This document shows, piece by piece, positions 4,599-5,986 of a DNA stretch of 5,986 nucleotides. The notes beneath the pieces are model-generated. The model was given only the letters and a program-made list of their open reading frames with translations. It had not been told where the DNA came from and made no database searches. The DNA is taken from positions 1 through 5,986 of the forward strand of contig SKLC01000156.1 in NCBI GenBank assembly GCA_007123425.1. The letters are read 5' to 3'. This DNA is from Nitriliruptoraceae bacterium (lineage in GTDB: Bacteria > Actinomycetota > Nitriliruptoria > Nitriliruptorales > Nitriliruptoraceae). The position numbers were made by a program, and so were the translations under genes. Numbering within the stretch: position 1 is the first letter of the stretch; every line of letters begins with the position of its first letter.

Positions 4599-5986
4599 TG
4601 GCGACGCTGACACCCACCGGCACTACCGTCCTCGTCGGCGCCGAGTCGAGCGGGAAGTCCTCGGTGGCGGCGGGCCTGACCGGCAGCCGCAGCCGGGCCG
4701 ACAACGTGGCCGGCTCGACCGTGGCCATCGAGCGCCACCACGACGGCGACCACGAGGTGGTCGACACCCCCGGCATCGTGCACCTCCTCGACACTGCGAC
4801 CTCGCGGACCGCTCTCAGCGTCCTCCACGACCAGGGGGCCCAACGGGTCCTGCTCGTGCTGCGCGCAACGCACCTCGACGACGAGCTCGCCGAGCTGCTG
4901 CCGCTGGTCGCCGGGCGCCGCGGTGCGGTCGCGGTCACCCACTACGACCGCGTGGGGGACACGGCCGCGGCGCGACAGGCGATCGACTCGGTCGCAGCCG
5001 CCACCGGCGTGCCCTTCGTGCCCGTCGACGGTCGCGATCCCCAGCAGGTCCGCGAGGCACTGCTGCCCTCGCTGACGTCTCCGGGCACGTTCGCTCGACC
5101 GCCGGTGCTCGCCCGCGCCGGATGGCGGATCGAGCCCCGCCCGACGGTGCTCGAGCGCCGGTGGCTGGGGCCACCCCTGGCCGCCGCTGCGCTGCTGGCA
5201 CCGGCGATCGCCTCGGTCTGGCTGGCGGTCACCGTCGCAGGCCGCGTGGAGCCCGCGGTGGAGGCCGTCCTGGATCCGGTCACGGCCGCCGCGAGCGGCC
5301 TGCCGTGGCCACTGGGCGAGGTCGTCGCCGGCGACTACGGCCTGATCACGATGGGACCGCTGCTGCTGGTGTGGGCGCTGCCGGTCGTGGTCGCCCTGGC
5401 GCTGCTGCTGGGCGCCTACAAGGCCAGCGGCCTGCTCGACCGGCTGACCACCGCGGTGCATCCGCTGGTGCGACCGACGGGCCTGGCCGGCCACGACGTC
5501 GTGCGGGTCATCGCCGGGTACGGCTGCAACGTCCCTGCCGTCATCGCGACCCGCTCCTGCTCATCGTGCTCCCGCGAGGCGACCATCGGCGCCATCGCCT
5601 TCGGCAGCGCCTGCTCCTATCAGCTGGCCGCCACGCTCGGGGTGCTGGCCGCCGCGCAGCGACCCGGCCTGGTGGTCCCCTACCTGCTGGTGCTGGTGGG
5701 CGGCGCGCTGATCCACGCGCGCCTGCTGACGCCCCGCGCGCACGGCGGTAGCGGCCACCTGGATCTCGCGCTGCTGCGCGGGCGAGCGTTCGTGGGCCGC
5801 CCCCGCTGGCGCGACGTGCGGCGCGAGGCGACCACCACCCTCGCGCATGTGTCGCTGCGTGCCCTGCCGGTGTTCGGCCTCATCATCGTGGTCGCCTCGC
5901 TGCTGGCCGCCACCGGCGCCCTGGAGGCCGCGGCGGACCCGATCGCGGCGCTGCTGGCGCCCCTGCGGCTGCCCCCGGAGGCGGCG
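4598..5986 (+). CDS. FeoB-like GTPase/transmembrane metal transporter (3' end beyond window)
   Basis: Open to the window edge, so 463 residues are visible and the C-terminus is missing. An N-terminal small GTPase domain shows G1 GAESSGKS (14-21), a G2 Thr (T41 in NVAGSTV, like FeoB NWPGVTV) and G3 DTPG (56-59). The G4 position reads THYD (114-117), not NKxD. Hydrophobic segments follow, roughly 192-214, 249-272, 325-352, 357-375 and 421-442. FeoB-type Gate motifs are present: GYGCNVPAVIATR (307-319) and SACS (337-340, like FeoB MSCS), plus LPPEAA near the edge. Known FeoB proteins import Fe(II). This one has a very short linker and carries an added C321-x2-C324. The ATG overlaps the flavoprotein stop, so the two form an operon. 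A member of a FeoB-related branch is certain enough; the metal is not, and the operator argues for zinc starvation control. Confidence 0.85.
   Translation, partial: MATLTPTGTTVLVGAESSGKSSVAAGLTGSRSRADNVAGSTVAIERHHDGDHEVVDTPGIVHLLDTATSRTALSVLHDQGAQRVLLVLRATHLDDELAELLPLVAGRRGAVAVTHYDRVGDTAAARQAIDSVAAATGVPFVPVDGRDPQQVREALLPSLTSPGTFARPPVLARAGWRIEPRPTVLERRWLGPPLAAAALLAPAIASVWLAVTVAGRVEPAVEAVLDPVTAAASGLPWPLGEVVAGDYGLITMGPLLLVWALPVVVALALLLGAYKASGLLDRLTTAVHPLVRPTGLAGHDVVRVIAGYGCNVPAVIATRSCSSCSREATIGAIAFGSACSYQLAATLGVLAAAQRPGLVVPYLLVLVGGALIHARLLTPRAHGGSGHLDLALLRGRAFVGRPRWRDVRREATTTLAHVSLRALPVFGLIIVVASLLAATGALEAAADPIAALLAPLRLPPEAA

Noticed and set aside
3711..4613. 300-residue minus-strand open frame opposite the flavoprotein gene
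   Set aside because: Antisense shadow; the plus strand has clear FAD and NAD(P) motifs and an RBS.
4454..5494. Long minus-strand open frame (346 residues) opposite the FeoB-like gene
   Set aside because: Gln/Arg/Gly-rich shadow translation without recognisable domain, overlapping two well-supported genes on the other strand.

Overview
The window is very GC-rich (roughly 70% by eye). It has GTG starts, clear AGGAGG-type ribosome-binding sites, TAnnnT-type -10 elements and acidic, Ala/Arg/Val-rich proteins. Together these suggest a high-GC actinobacterium, possibly a halotolerant or deep-branching one given the Asp/Glu-heavy secreted protein. I cannot name the genus. Almost everything here concerns transition-metal handling, most likely zinc.

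Layout. (1) 18-1226, minus strand: a ZnuA-type metal-binding lipoprotein whose His-rich loop is expanded by eight 24-bp tandem repeats. (2) 1227-1346: a divergent promoter region holding a Fur/Zur-like inverted repeat. (3) 1347-2186, plus strand: the matching ABC ATPase (ZnuC type) with a His-rich tail. The usual permease gene (znuB) is not next to it. (4) 2272-2562: an ArsR/SmtB-family repressor with an intact alpha-5 zinc site (D-x-H and H-x2-E), preceded by a perfect 11-bp inverted repeat abutting its Shine-Dalgarno. (5) 2631-2860: an SmtB/ArsR-like operator in front of a 49-residue peptide with 15 histidines. (6) 2884-2914: a 13-bp-stem hairpin shared as terminator with the convergent HIT-family hydrolase gene (2920-3342, minus). 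(7) 3431-3485: a second copy of the Fur/Zur-like operator (13 of 15 bases identical to the first). It precedes a two-gene operon of a CzcO-like flavoprotein with a Cys-rich tail (3486-4598) and a compact FeoB-like GTPase-transporter (4598 to the window end, incomplete), which overlap by one base.

Inferred logic. One operator class sits in front of both the ZnuA/ZnuC pair and the flavoprotein/FeoB-like pair, so both are probably one metal-starvation regulon, with Zur the most economical candidate. The SmtB-type repressor would sense metal excess and probably controls the His-rich peptide, a candidate metal buffer or chaperone. The least expected element is the flavoprotein plus FeoB-like operon. 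FeoB proteins are ferrous-iron transporters, but this one is small, has a degenerate G4 motif and extra cysteines, and is wired to what looks like a zinc-starvation operator. It is a candidate for an unassigned metal-uptake system. No RNA genes, insertion sequences, CRISPR arrays or origins were seen.
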